From Saprospiraceae bacterium (GTDB lineage Bacteria > Bacteroidota > Bacteroidia > Chitinophagales > Saprospiraceae), in the NCBI GenBank assembly GCA_016719855.1, contig JADJYH010000034.1:23988-87987 (forward strand): 64,000 nucleotides of DNA, written 5' to 3'. Position 1 is the stretch's first letter. Each line of letters opens with the position of its first letter. A program made the position numbers and the translations under genes. Positions 9,950 through 17,393 of this stretch are shown here, piece by piece. Below the pieces are notes generated by a model. It was not told the DNA's origin. It ran no database searches and worked only from the letters and a program-made list of their open reading frames with translations.

Positions 9950-10621
9950 TTAATTGAAGTTTGCTACGGGGATTTTTGAATTGGATATTTGCTTGAAAGC
10001 TGACTGCCTTGCGGTCGCAGTGTTTTTTCCAGTTTTTCGTTCTCTCAAAACAGGGGGCGCTGTTGGGGCATTGATGAGCATTGTCTCGAAACTCGATGCG
10101 CCGGGATTGTAGTACGCCAGTGGGTCGTGAGACATACAGCACAGCCGATAAGGGTAGTCGTGTTCGGTACTTAGAGCGACTGGCAGGTTGGCTTCGTAAT
10201 AGTCAACCAATTGATAGAAAGTGGTGCGATACTTTTCAATCGGCCCACCTGTACGAACCAAGATTTCAAGCCTGTCGCCGAGCGCATTTTGGAAGCAGGC
10301 CAATGTGAACGGGTCGTTCTCGGCGAGCTGTCGGGCTTCGGCCAACAGGTCATCAGGGAGGCAATCGGTTTCAAGCAGGACGCAGCCGCTATAACTTATC
10401 AAGCTCTCAGGGCGGAGTGTGCTTTTGAAGTGTCCGGCTGGCGAGAAACTTGGGACGTGCTGCAAAGCCTCCCGAAGTTGCCGTCCTTCGATTTGGCGGT
10501 AATACTGCCGTGCCTTGGTGACGACTTCTTTGTAGGTTCCGGCCTTGATGTGCCGGATGATGTTGGGCAGGGGCATGCAATAGGATGCCCGTTCCCCTGA
10601 GGGAAAGACAGAAATAATCAT
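9950..10621 (-). CDS. BT4734-like / VirE-N domain protein of a mobile element
   Basis: 223 residues. It resembles the N-terminal domain of the next gene. YRLCCMSHDPLAYYNPGASS lines up with the neighbour's RLCFLSHDPDAWFDPN, and AGHFKSTLRPESLISYSGCV with its SGRFDGGRTLEHLVEYTRFL. The acidic motif FLILDFD of the neighbour is replaced by VLLETD, so this copy may have lost or changed catalytic activity. It stands alone without the DUF3987 ATPase part. It is transcribed with, and 10 bases upstream of, the primase. A role in element replication is inferred from that link. Confidence 0.7.
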   Translation of the reverse strand: MIISVFPSGERASYCMPLPNIIRHIKAGTYKEVVTKARQYYRQIEGRQLREALQHVPSFSPAGHFKSTLRPESLISYSGCVLLETDCLPDDLLAEARQLAENDPFTLACFQNALGDRLEILVRTGGPIEKYRTTFYQLVDYYEANLPVALSTEHDYPYRLCCMSHDPLAYYNPGASSFETMLINAPTAPPVLRERKTGKNTATARQSAFKQISNSKIPVANFN

Positions 10622-10669
10622 GACGGAAAAATTAAATGGTGAAAGTTGCTATTGGTCGGAACGGGCCAA

Positions 10670-10959
10670 TCAAAGCTTTTCCAGCTTGAAAGCCCGTTTG
10701 TAGTGCTTCTCAATGAATGCCTCGACGTCGGCAATTTTGTAGTAGATTTTCTTGCCGATTTGGGAGAAGGAAATGAGTCCTTCGTCCCGCCAAGTCTGGG
10801 CAGTGCGAGGAGAGATTTTCATCATGCGGATGAAATCTGAGTTGTCAAGGTATTGCTCTGAAAACGCCTTTTTGCGGGTCGTTGAGTTTTAGCTTGATGT
10901 CTTCGGAGGTGGCTAACCAGGTCCTCGTACTGAGTTTGGGTTAGGATTACTGCATTCAT
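10670..10959 (-). CDS. Helix-turn-helix DNA-binding protein (excisionase-like), frame broken
   Basis: The start at 10959 reads MNAVILTQTQYEDLV. After indels near 10908 and 10865 it continues QYLDNSDFIRMMKISPRTAQ and then LISFSQIGKKIYYKIADVEA, a MerR/excisionase-type HTH (PF12728-like), ending at 10670. Length is about 95 residues. This small gene is found beside integrases in Bacteroidota integrative elements, where it is thought to act as excisionase or replication regulator. It lies between the recombinase and the replication genes. Confidence 0.7.
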
Positions 10960-11123
10960 GGACGTTGAAGTTTTGACAAAGTATGGTTCGCATAGCGTGT
11001 TGTGAAGCCAAAGGTAAGGGCAAGGTGTGATTAAAAACAAATTGTTTTAAACAATTTCATCCTTTTGCTTTCTTTTGAGTGCTACTGCGTCACTTTTTTG
11101 TTTACCAACCAAGCTCCTTCTCC

Positions 11124-12332
11124 CTAATCATTGAAAATGTCCATCGCCTTATCCAATTCTGAGTTGACAATCTTGGCGTAAACCTGGGTGGTTTTGATGG
11201 CCGTATGGCCCAACAGTTTTGAAACATACTCGATGCGCATGCCCTTCCGCAAGGCACGGGTGGCGAAGGTGTGGCGGGAGGTGTGAAAACTGATGTGCTT
11301 TTCGATGCCTGCTTTTTCGGCGATGATTTTCAGGTTTTTGTTGGCGTAAGCTGTATTGGATGAAATGGCGTCGAATAACCGGGAGTCCTTTGAGTAGTCA
11401 ATGTCGTTGCGAAGGAAGGGAAAAATGAAATCGGTCGGCTTCGCATCTGGGCGCTGATATTTCTTGATGCAATTCAGTGCTTTGTCCGGCAATTTGATGG
11501 AGACTTGCTCCTTTGTTTTCTGGGTAATGATGGTGACGTGGGTGCCATTGAAATTCTGCCATTTGAGTTGCAGTACGTCCGAAATCCGCAGCCCGCCAGC
11601 GTAGGTCGCAAAGATGTAGATATTGCGGTGGTGGTTGATGACGTGTTCTTCGGGCAGTTCGAGCGCCTCGATACGCTGGATTTCCTCATCGGTGAGGAAT
11701 TCCTTGTTCGACTTTTCCCAAGACAATTTGTAGCGTGGAAACGGATTGGAATACGGCTCGATGATTTCTTCCCGTACGGCGTCGTTTAGCAGCTTACGGA
11801 TAATCTTCAAGTTGGAGTGGACAGTGTTGGTCTTGTTTCCCAGCTTGCTACGAAGGTAGTTTTCGTACTGCTTGATGTAGTGGTAGTTGATTTCCTCGAA
11901 GGTCAGGTCACGACCTTTTAGGTAGGCTTTGAGCTTCAAGTAAACGGCCACGGCCTTGTCGTGCGTACCCAACTTCTTGGTGTCCTTCAACAGGCTGATG
12001 TACTCCTCGAAAAATTTCATAAAGCTGGGCGAGGTCTTACCCTTGATGTTCTCTTTGATTGCCAGGCTGGAGACTCCTTTCTTTTCGGTCTCCAACTCGA
12101 AGGCAATGCCCTCGGCCTCGGCAATCTTTTGGGCGAGGAAGTTATTGAGGCGGACGGAGTTCGGGTGTTTTTTCTTGACCCGCTGCTTCGACTCGTCCCA
12201 TAATTCTGGGTCAATCTTTAGGCCGATTGCCAAGAACTTGGTCTTGCGGTCTTTGATGATTCTAAGGTAAACAGGTATTTCGCCATTGGTGTCCTGTTTG
12301 TTCTTCTTGAGGAGAAGGGTAACGGTTGCCAT
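11124..12332 (-). CDS. Tyrosine recombinase (integrase) of an integrative element
   Basis: 402 residues from ATG 12332 (MATVTLLLKKNKQDTNGEI); an in-frame upstream start at 12362 is less likely. An arm-binding N-terminal domain (FLAIGLKIDPELWD) and a SAM-like core-binding domain (residues about 105-195) precede the catalytic domain. The active-site residues are visible: Arg in GGLRISDVLQL, His-x-x-Arg in HTSRHTFATRA, His in LLGHTAIKTTQ and the nucleophile in VYAKI. It catalyses site-specific integration and excision. It is transcribed away from the putative attachment site at 12502-12524, the usual arrangement. The frame is intact. Confidence 0.92.
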   Translation of the reverse strand: MATVTLLLKKNKQDTNGEIPVYLRIIKDRKTKFLAIGLKIDPELWDESKQRVKKKHPNSVRLNNFLAQKIAEAEGIAFELETEKKGVSSLAIKENIKGKTSPSFMKFFEEYISLLKDTKKLGTHDKAVAVYLKLKAYLKGRDLTFEEINYHYIKQYENYLRSKLGNKTNTVHSNLKIIRKLLNDAVREEIIEPYSNPFPRYKLSWEKSNKEFLTDEEIQRIEALELPEEHVINHHRNIYIFATYAGGLRISDVLQLKWQNFNGTHVTIITQKTKEQVSIKLPDKALNCIKKYQRPDAKPTDFIFPFLRNDIDYSKDSRLFDAISSNTAYANKNLKIIAEKAGIEKHISFHTSRHTFATRALRKGMRIEYVSKLLGHTAIKTTQVYAKIVNSELDKAMDIFND

Positions 12333-12501
12333 GATTTGTTTTTGTTTCGGTTTGCTCCTCAAATATACTCAATAGGTACAACAAATGGTACAACATTTTT
12401 TACTTTTTCTTGCAATTATTTGCTTTATTTTGCTAAATATATTTTTGTAAATGATTGATTTACAATAAAATAAGATAAAACCAAAAAGTTTGAATGAAGT
12501 G

Positions 12502-12524
12502 TTTTGAGTCCCGTCCGGACCGCA
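12502..12524 (+). other. Putative attachment site: 3' end of a tRNA gene
   Basis: TTTGAGTCCCGTCCGGACCG, followed by CA, looks like the T-loop, T-stem and acceptor 3' strand of a tRNA. The upstream half of a tRNA is absent (AT-rich sequence instead). A terminator follows 15 bases later, as it would behind a tRNA gene. Together with the adjacent integrase this suggests the right end of an element inserted in a tRNA gene. No second copy was found in the window. Confidence 0.4.
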
Positions 12525-12538
12525 TTCAGAAAATCAAA

Positions 12539-12573
12539 AAGCCTCGTAAGTATTGCTTGCGGGGCTTTTTTTG
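12539..12573 (+). terminator. Intrinsic terminator behind the tRNA-like end
   Basis: The stem AAGCCTCGTAAG / CTTGCGGGGCTT (12539-12550 with 12556-12567, one G-T pair and one mismatch) is followed by seven Ts. It ends rightward transcription and insulates the aromatic operon promoter from the left. Confidence 0.7.
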
Positions 12574-12624
12574 TTTTTCAATATGGGCTTAGTATAAAAA
12601 ATACACTAAAAAGCACTACGCCCC

Positions 12625-12655
12625 TTGCGCCGCATTTTTTTTCCCCATAAGTTTG
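12625..12655 (+). promoter_or_regulatory. Bacteroidota promoter of the aromatic operon
   Basis: TTG at 12625-12627, a 20-base spacer and TAAGTTTG at 12648-12655 match the Bacteroidota consensus (TTTG, 17-23 bases, TAnnTTTG). Transcription would begin near 12662, about 13 bases before the first leader peptide. Confidence 0.65.
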
Positions 12656-12674
12656 TCACATAATCGAAATCAAA

Positions 12675-12731
12675 ATGAATCTGTACTCGAACAATTTTTG
12701 GTTTAGCTTTTACTTTTACGGTCAACCGTAA
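12675..12731 (+). CDS. Aromatic leader peptide 1 (attenuator)
   Basis: The 18-residue frame MNLYSNNFWFSFYFYGQP carries four Phe, three Tyr and one Trp, mostly in the run FWFSFYFY. It follows the promoter directly. Its end codons lie in a perfect 7-base hairpin (TTACGGT 12716-12722 with ACCGTAA 12725-12731). Right after the stop codon, CGGGGC (12732-12737) can pair with GCCCCG (12782-12787), the 5' arm of the following terminator. This gives the 1:2, 2:3 and 3:4 pairings of classical amino acid attenuation, as known from the enterobacterial pheA and trp leaders. Stalling at Tyr/Phe codons would free region 2 and prevent termination. Confidence 0.75.
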   Translation: MNLYSNNFWFSFYFYGQP

Positions 12732-12776
12732 CGGGGCTAAAGCATTTTGTTGTTCAACAGGTTTGAAAATAAAATC

Positions 12777-12808
12777 AAAAGGCCCCGCTTGCGGGGCCTT
12801 TTTTTTGC
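12777..12808 (+). terminator. Attenuator terminator 1
   Basis: A perfect stem AAAAGGCCCCGC (12777-12788) / GCGGGGCCTTTT (12791-12802) with a two-base loop runs into eight Ts. It lies between leader 1 and leader 2. The 5' arm is complementary to CGGGGC just after leader 1, the likely antiterminator. Confidence 0.85.
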
Positions 12809-12826
12809 TTTCTAAATCAAGTAGCC

Positions 12827-12886
12827 ATGTCGACTAACCAAACCAGTTTTTTTTGTGGTTTTTATTTTTTCTGGGGTTTGCCTTAG
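12827..12886 (+). CDS. Aromatic leader peptide 2 (attenuator)
   Basis: The 19-residue frame MSTNQTSFFCGFYFFWGLP has five Phe, one Tyr and one Trp, with the dense run FFCGFYFFW. Translation stalling here would again sense aromatic aminoacyl-tRNA, mainly Phe. It lies between two terminators and has no promoter of its own that I can see. AAACCA / TGGTTT inside the leader can form a hairpin. GGGG just after or within the end of the frame (12873-12876 or 12886-12889) could pair with CCCC of terminator 2, but this antiterminator is weaker than in leader 1. Confidence 0.72.
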   Translation: MSTNQTSFFCGFYFFWGLP

Positions 12887-12923
12887 GGGACTTTTGGTTT
12901 GCTTTTTTGTAAAAAGAAAAACG

Positions 12924-12950
12924 AAAGCCCCGCAGTGCCGGGGCTTTTTT
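12924..12950 (+). terminator. Attenuator terminator 2, in front of pheA
   Basis: A perfect 9-base stem AAAGCCCCG (12924-12932) / CGGGGCTTT (12939-12947) is followed by a T run ending at 12950, only 19 bases before the pheA start codon. A terminator between a promoter and its gene makes sense only as a conditional one. Confidence 0.85.
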
Positions 12951-12969
12951 GCTTTATAAAACATTGAAA

Positions 12970-13857
12970 ATGAGTCGAATAGAAACAGATATCGAAACCG
13001 AGGCCACCGCCGTCAGCGAAATGCCTGCCAAGCTCCGGGTCGCCATCCAAGGCGTACTGGGGGCATTCCACGACATCGCAGCACGTCAGTTTTTCGGGGC
13101 CGACCGGGTGGAAATCGTGCCAGCGCACACCTTCCGCCAACTCGTTGAGCAGGTGGAAAGCCGCGCTGCCGACACCGGCCTCATGGCCATCGAGAATACC
13201 ATTGCCGGGAGCATCATCGGCAACTACCGGCTGCTCACGGCCAGTAAGCTGCGGGCCGTCGGGGAGGTCTATCTGCGCATCCGGCAAAATCTGATGGCAT
13301 TGCCAGGCCAGCGAATCGAAGACCTTCGGGAAGTCCACTCGCACCCCATCGCCATCGCCCAATGCGACGAGTTTTTTGCGCAGCACCCCCACATCCGCCT
13401 CGTGGAAATGGAGGATACCGCCCTGAGTGCCCAGTGCATTGCGGAGCAACAAACCACTGGCGTGGGCGCTATCGCCAGCCATCTCGCCGCCAGCATGTAC
13501 GGCCTCGACCTCCTTGCCGAGAGCATCGAAACCAACAAGCAGAACTTCACCCGCTTCCTCGTGCTGGAGCGCATGGAATCAGTGAAATGGACTGCCGCCG
13601 CCGACAAGGTATCGCTATTTTTCTCCCTCTCGCACGAAGTCGGCAGCCTGCACAAGGTGTTAGCTGCCCTTGCCGCCCACGGTGCGAACTTGACGAAAAT
13701 CCAGTCCGTGCCCATCGAGGGGCGGCCTTGGGAATACTTCTTCTTCGTAGATTTCGTGACCGACGAAGGTTATGGCTGGCAAGCGGCCGTAGAAGCGGTG
13801 CGGCCATCGACGCATAGTTTGGAGGTTTTGGGGCGTATTTGCAAGGCAAATTTTTGA
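12970..13857 (+). CDS. pheA: Prephenate dehydratase
   Basis: 295 residues from ATG 12970; the longer frame from 12949 begins inside the terminator and is rejected. It converts prephenate to phenylpyruvate in phenylalanine synthesis. The N-terminal periplasmic-binding-like catalytic domain has GVLGAFHDIAARQFFG, MAIENTIAGSIIGNY and the catalytic Thr in NFTRFLVL. A C-terminal ACT domain (VSLFFSLSHEVGSLHKVLAA, then ANLTKIQSVPIEGRPWEYFF) is the usual site of Phe feedback inhibition. There is no chorismate mutase domain; that activity is on the DAHP synthase gene downstream. First gene of the operon, intact, and controlled by the two attenuators. Confidence 0.93.
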   Translation: MSRIETDIETEATAVSEMPAKLRVAIQGVLGAFHDIAARQFFGADRVEIVPAHTFRQLVEQVESRAADTGLMAIENTIAGSIIGNYRLLTASKLRAVGEVYLRIRQNLMALPGQRIEDLREVHSHPIAIAQCDEFFAQHPHIRLVEMEDTALSAQCIAEQQTTGVGAIASHLAASMYGLDLLAESIETNKQNFTRFLVLERMESVKWTAAADKVSLFFSLSHEVGSLHKVLAALAAHGANLTKIQSVPIEGRPWEYFFFVDFVTDEGYGWQAAVEAVRPSTHSLEVLGRICKANF

Positions 13858-13902
13858 ATAAACTACTGATTACCAGCAATTTAATAATTCAACGATTAAA
13901 CA

Positions 13903-15073
13903 ATGATAGTTCAACCCGCCAAACGCCTCGACAACATCCAAGAGTACTATTTTCAAAAAGCTCAAGGAAATAGCTGCGATGCGCAGCCAAGGCATTGACG
14001 TGCTGAACCTCGGCATCGGCAGCCCCGACCTGCCGCCGCTGACGGAGGTATCGAAGCTGCTCGGCGAGCAAAGCTGTTTGCCAGACGTACACGCCTACCA
14101 GAGCTACGTCGGGATTCCAGAGCTTCGCAATGCTTTTGCAGCGTGGTACGGGCGGTTTTTTGGGGTAAAACTCGACCCTGCGACGGAGGTGCTGCCGCTC
14201 ATCGGCTCCAAGGAGGAATCATGCACATCGCCATGACCTTCCTCGAACCCGGCGACGTGGCGCTCGTGCCAAACCCTGGCTACCCGACCTACCGGGCGGC
14301 CTCGGAACTGGCCGGGCCGAGGTCGTCGAGTTCCCACTGACAGTGGAGAACGGCTGGCTGCCCGACCTCGATGCATTGGAACAAACCGACCTGAGACGTG
14401 TGAAAATCTTATGGGTCAACTACCCCAACATGCCTACGAGCGCCCATGCGAATGCCCCTTTTTTGAAAAACTAATCGCCTTCGGTAAACGGCACAACATC
14501 CTGATAGTCAACGACAACCCGTACAGTTTCATCCTCAACGACGACCACCTGAGCCTGCTCTCCGTGCCCGGTGCGAAGGACGTGGCACTGGAACTGAACT
14601 CCCTAAGCAAGTCGCACAATTTGGCAGGTTGGCGTGTTGGCGTTTTAGCCGGAAGAGCGGATTATTTGGGCCATGTCGTGCGGTTCAAGAGCAACATGGA
14701 CAGCGGCATGTTCAAGCCCGTGCAGTTGGCAGCAGCCTTGGCTCTGCAAGCCACGCCGGAGTGGTACGAAAACCTGAACGCAATTTACCGCCAACGGCGG
14801 GAAAAAGCCTATTGACTGCTCGACTTGCTCGGCTGCGTTTGGGAGCCGGGAGCTACGGGCATGTTCGTCTGGGCGAAAGTGCCAAGCCAATACCAAAATG
14901 GCTATGAACTGACTGATTTGCTGCTCAACGAAGCGCATGTCTTTATCACGCCCGGTGGTATTTTTGGGTCGAATGGCAATGGGTATGTGCGGGTGTCGTT
15001 GTGCAGCAAAGAAACTGTTTTTGAAATTGCCATTTCAAGGGTGAAGAAAGTGGAAATCGGCACTGCCGTTTAA
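13903..15073 (+). CDS. Class I/II aromatic-type aminotransferase, frame broken
   Basis: A PLP-dependent aminotransferase of about 390 residues. It starts MIVQPAKRLDNIQEYYF; IDVLNLGIGSPDLPPL and YVGIPELRNAFAAWY are typical of the LL-DAP/aromatic group. NPGYPTYRAAS, VNDNPYSFI and the PLP lysine in NSLSKSHNLAGWRVG are all present. Frame breaks lie near 13950, 14210 and 14315, and there is an in-frame TGA at 14813-14815 (KAY-stop-LLDLLG). Its place between pheA and the dehydrogenase suggests transamination of phenylpyruvate and hydroxyphenylpyruvate. All motifs are conserved, so the breaks may be sequence errors; if real, the gene is dead. Confidence 0.75.
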
Positions 15074-15078
15074 GCCGC

Positions 15079-15158
15079 TTTGTCATTGCCGAAGGCAAAC
15101 TGCAACGCCACGAGGGGCATCATACATGACGCCGCAGATTGCCTTCGGCAATGACAAA
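15079..15158. repeat. Perfect 20-base inverted repeat between aminotransferase and tyrA
   Basis: TTTGTCATTGCCGAAGGCAA at 15079-15098 is the exact reverse complement of 15139-15158, with a 40-base spacer. Each arm contains its own small palindrome (TTGCC-GAA-GGCAA). The TTTGTCAT edge is shared with the palindromes inside the primase. Confidence 0.85.
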
Positions 15159-15198
15159 AACGACGACAACCGTGACATCGCAGATTGTCTTCAATTAC

Positions 15199-16048
15199 AT
15201 GAAATCGAAAATGACCATTACCATCATCGGAGTCGGACACATCGGCGGCAGTATGACCATCTCCCTCAAGGAGAGCGGTTTTGCAGACCATATCATCGGG
15301 GTGGATGCCAGCCGGGACAGTCTTGACAAAGCGCTGCGCCGCCGCATCATTGACGAGGCTTGCGGCTTGGAGGAGGGTGTAGCCAAAACCTACCTCGTCA
15401 TCGTGGCAACGCCCGTGGATGTGGCAATGGAAGTATTGCCCCAAATTTTGCCTCAAATAAAAAACCAAGTCGTAATGGACGTCGGCTCGACGAAGCAGCA
15501 ATTGCTGCAACTGGTGGACGGGTTGCCCAACCGCCCCCAGTTCGTGGCAACGCATCCGATGGCAGGCACGGAGCACAGTGGCATCGAGGCACCATTCCGA
15601 GGCTCTTCGATGGAAAATACACCGTCATTTGCGAAGCGGAAAAAAAGCAGCCCGGTTGCTGTGGCGTTGGTGGAGAAAATGTACCAGTCGCTGAACATGA
15701 AAATAGCCAGGCTGAACGGGCAGGAGCACGATGTACATACGGCCTATGTGTCGCATATTTCGCACATCAGCTCGTTTGCGCTGGCGCTGACGGTGCTGGA
15801 AAAGAGCGGGACGAACAGGCGATTTTCGAGCTGGCGAGCAGTGGTTTTGCCTCCACGGTGCGCTTGGCGAAAAGCTCACCGGAGATGTGGACGCCCATTT
15901 TCCGCCAAAACCGTGACAACGTGCTGGATGTTTTGATGAGCATATCAGCGTGCTGTCCCGCTTTCGGAGTTTGTTGATAAAAAAGGATTTTGAGGCGCTT
16001 CACCAGTTGATGGTGGAGGCCAATGGAATCCGCAAAATATTACCTTGA
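15199..16048 (+). CDS. tyrA: Prephenate dehydrogenase, frame broken
   Basis: The start at 15199 (MKSKMTITIIGVGHIGGSMT; 15211 is an alternative) gives a Rossmann GxGxxG motif. THPMAGTEHSGIEAPFRG, then LFDGKYTVICEAE, HDVHTAYVSHISHISSFALA and FASTVRLAKSSPEMWTPIF are standard TyrA features. The reaction is oxidative decarboxylation of prephenate to 4-hydroxyphenylpyruvate in tyrosine synthesis. Frame changes near 15605, 15650, 15805 and 15935 must be bridged to reach the end EANGIRKILP at 16048. Length would be about 280 residues, normal for a TyrA without ACT domain. Third enzyme gene of the operon. Confidence 0.78.
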
Positions 16049-16049
16049 A

Positions 16050-16239
16050 ATCAAGGAAAAAGTAAAAAGGAGAAAGTAAAAAGTGGGGCAGAGGGCTGCA
16101 AGTTGGCCAGTTCCCGCACCCGAATATTGACATTTTTTAATCAAGGAAAAAGGAGAAAGTAAAAAAGAGGTGATAACTGCAAATTTGCCAGTTTCTGGAC
16201 CCCACTTTTTCCTTTGTACTTTTTCCTTTTACCTTTAAA
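16050..16239. repeat. Direct and inverted word repeats between tyrA and DAHP synthase
   Basis: Two related units start with AATCAAGGAAAAAG (near 16049 and 16138), each followed by GGAGAAAGTAAAAA, a G-rich part and a CTGCAAnTTnGCCAGTT box. The segment CCCACTTTTTCCTTTGTACT to 16239 is roughly the inverse complement of the first unit. It ends 4 bases before the next start codon. It could fold the 5' region of the DAHP synthase message. Confidence 0.65.
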
Positions 16240-16243
16240 AAGC

Positions 16244-17322
16244 ATGACTTTTCAACCTGTTTTCGACAAAATCGAGCGCCCGGTACTCATCGCCGGGCCG
16301 TGCAGCGCCGAGACGGAGGCGCAAGTCATGGAGACTGCTCACGGTCTGGCCGCACAGGGCATTGACCTATACCGGGCGGGCATCTGGAAGCCCCGCACGA
16401 AGCCAGGCGGTTTCGAGGGCGTGGGTACGGAGGGGCTGGCCTGGCTGCGACGGGTGAAGCAGGAAGTGGGTTTGAAAACCACGACCGAGGTGGCCAACAC
16501 GCAACACGTTTTTGAGGCGCTTAAGTACGGCATTGATGTGCTGTGGATTGGTGCCCGCACGACGGTGAATCCATTTTCGGTGCAGGAAGTGGCCGATGCG
16601 CTGGCGGGCGTGGACATCCCGATTTTGATAAAAAACCCAGTAAATGCTGACTTGAAGCTCTGGATGGGCGCCATCGAGCGCATCTATAAGGCGGGCATCA
16701 AGCGCATTGCGGCGGTACACCGGGGCTTCTCGGTGCATGGCGAGACGAAGTTCCGCAATGCCCCGCTCTGGCAATTGCCGATTGAGTTGAAACGGCAGTT
16801 CCCCGACCTGCAAATCATCTGCGACCACAGCCATATCTGCGGACGGCGGGATACCTTGGCGCCCATTGCGCAGCAAGCCCTCGACCTCGGCTACGATGGA
16901 CTGATGACGGAGGTTCACCCCCGCCCCGACGAGGCTTGGAGCGATGCCGAGCAGCAAATCACGCCGTTCACCTACGGCGAAATGGTACGCAACCTGACTG
17001 CACGCAAGCTGACGACGACCAATGCGGATTTCTTGAAGTCGCTAGATTACTTGCGCCACCAAATTGATGAGCTGGACGATAGGCTGATGCAATTGCTAGG
17101 CTCCCGGATGAAGCTGGCTGACCAGATTGGCGAGTACAAAAAGCAGAACAATATTTCCATTTACCAACCAAGTCGTTGGAACGAGATTCTGGAACAGGCG
17201 ATGGAAAAGGTGCGGCGCTCGGCCTGAGCGGGGAGTTCGTGGAGGCAGTACTGAAGGCGATACACGAGGAGAGCATAGGCCACCAGTCAAAGGTGATGAA
17301 TGAGAAAGCGGCGGTTGAATGA
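16244..17322 (+). CDS. Bifunctional DAHP synthase / chorismate mutase
   Basis: The start at 16244 reads MTFQPVFDKIERPVLIAGPC. Residues 1-260 are a KDPS-like type I DAHP synthase: AGPCSAETEAQVMETA, YRAGIWKPRTKPGGFEGVG, ICDHSHICGRRDTLAP and LMTEVHPRPDEAWSDAEQQ. From about residue 270 a type II (AroQ) chorismate mutase follows (LRHQIDELDDRLMQLLGSRM). One indel near 17210 stops the frame at 17227; corrected, it ends VMNEKAAVE at 17322, the full length of about 359 residues. The enzyme makes DAHP from PEP and erythrose 4-phosphate and converts chorismate to prephenate, feeding both pheA and tyrA of this operon. Confidence 0.9.
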
Positions 17323-17390
17323 TTGACGATTTTGGATTGACGATTGACGATTCCTCCTAATCGTCAATCGTCAATCCAAAATCGTAAATT
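17321..17390. repeat. Long word-built palindrome between convergent genes
   Basis: The 5' arm at 17321-17352 consists of GATTGACGATT words. The 3' arm at 17359-17390 is its near-perfect complement, with a six-base loop. It sits exactly between the 3' ends of the DAHP synthase and DUF4175 genes. The 32-base 5' arm recurs unchanged at 53644-53675. Confidence 0.85.
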
Positions 17391-17393
17391 AGA

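Noticed and set aside
12440..12530. Complete tRNA gene at the integrase border
   Set aside because: Only the T-arm and acceptor 3' strand are recognisable; no D-arm or anticodon arm can be folded from the AT-rich upstream bases.
12507..12605. Third attenuator with a leader frame (MKCFESRPDRIQ...) before the terminator at 12539
   Set aside because: The frame has no aromatic cluster before the hairpin and lies upstream of the promoter; the terminator is better explained as belonging to the tRNA-like end.
12949..12969. Earlier start for pheA (TTG at 12949)
   Set aside because: It lies within the T run of attenuator 2; the ATG at 12970 gives the normal N-terminus.
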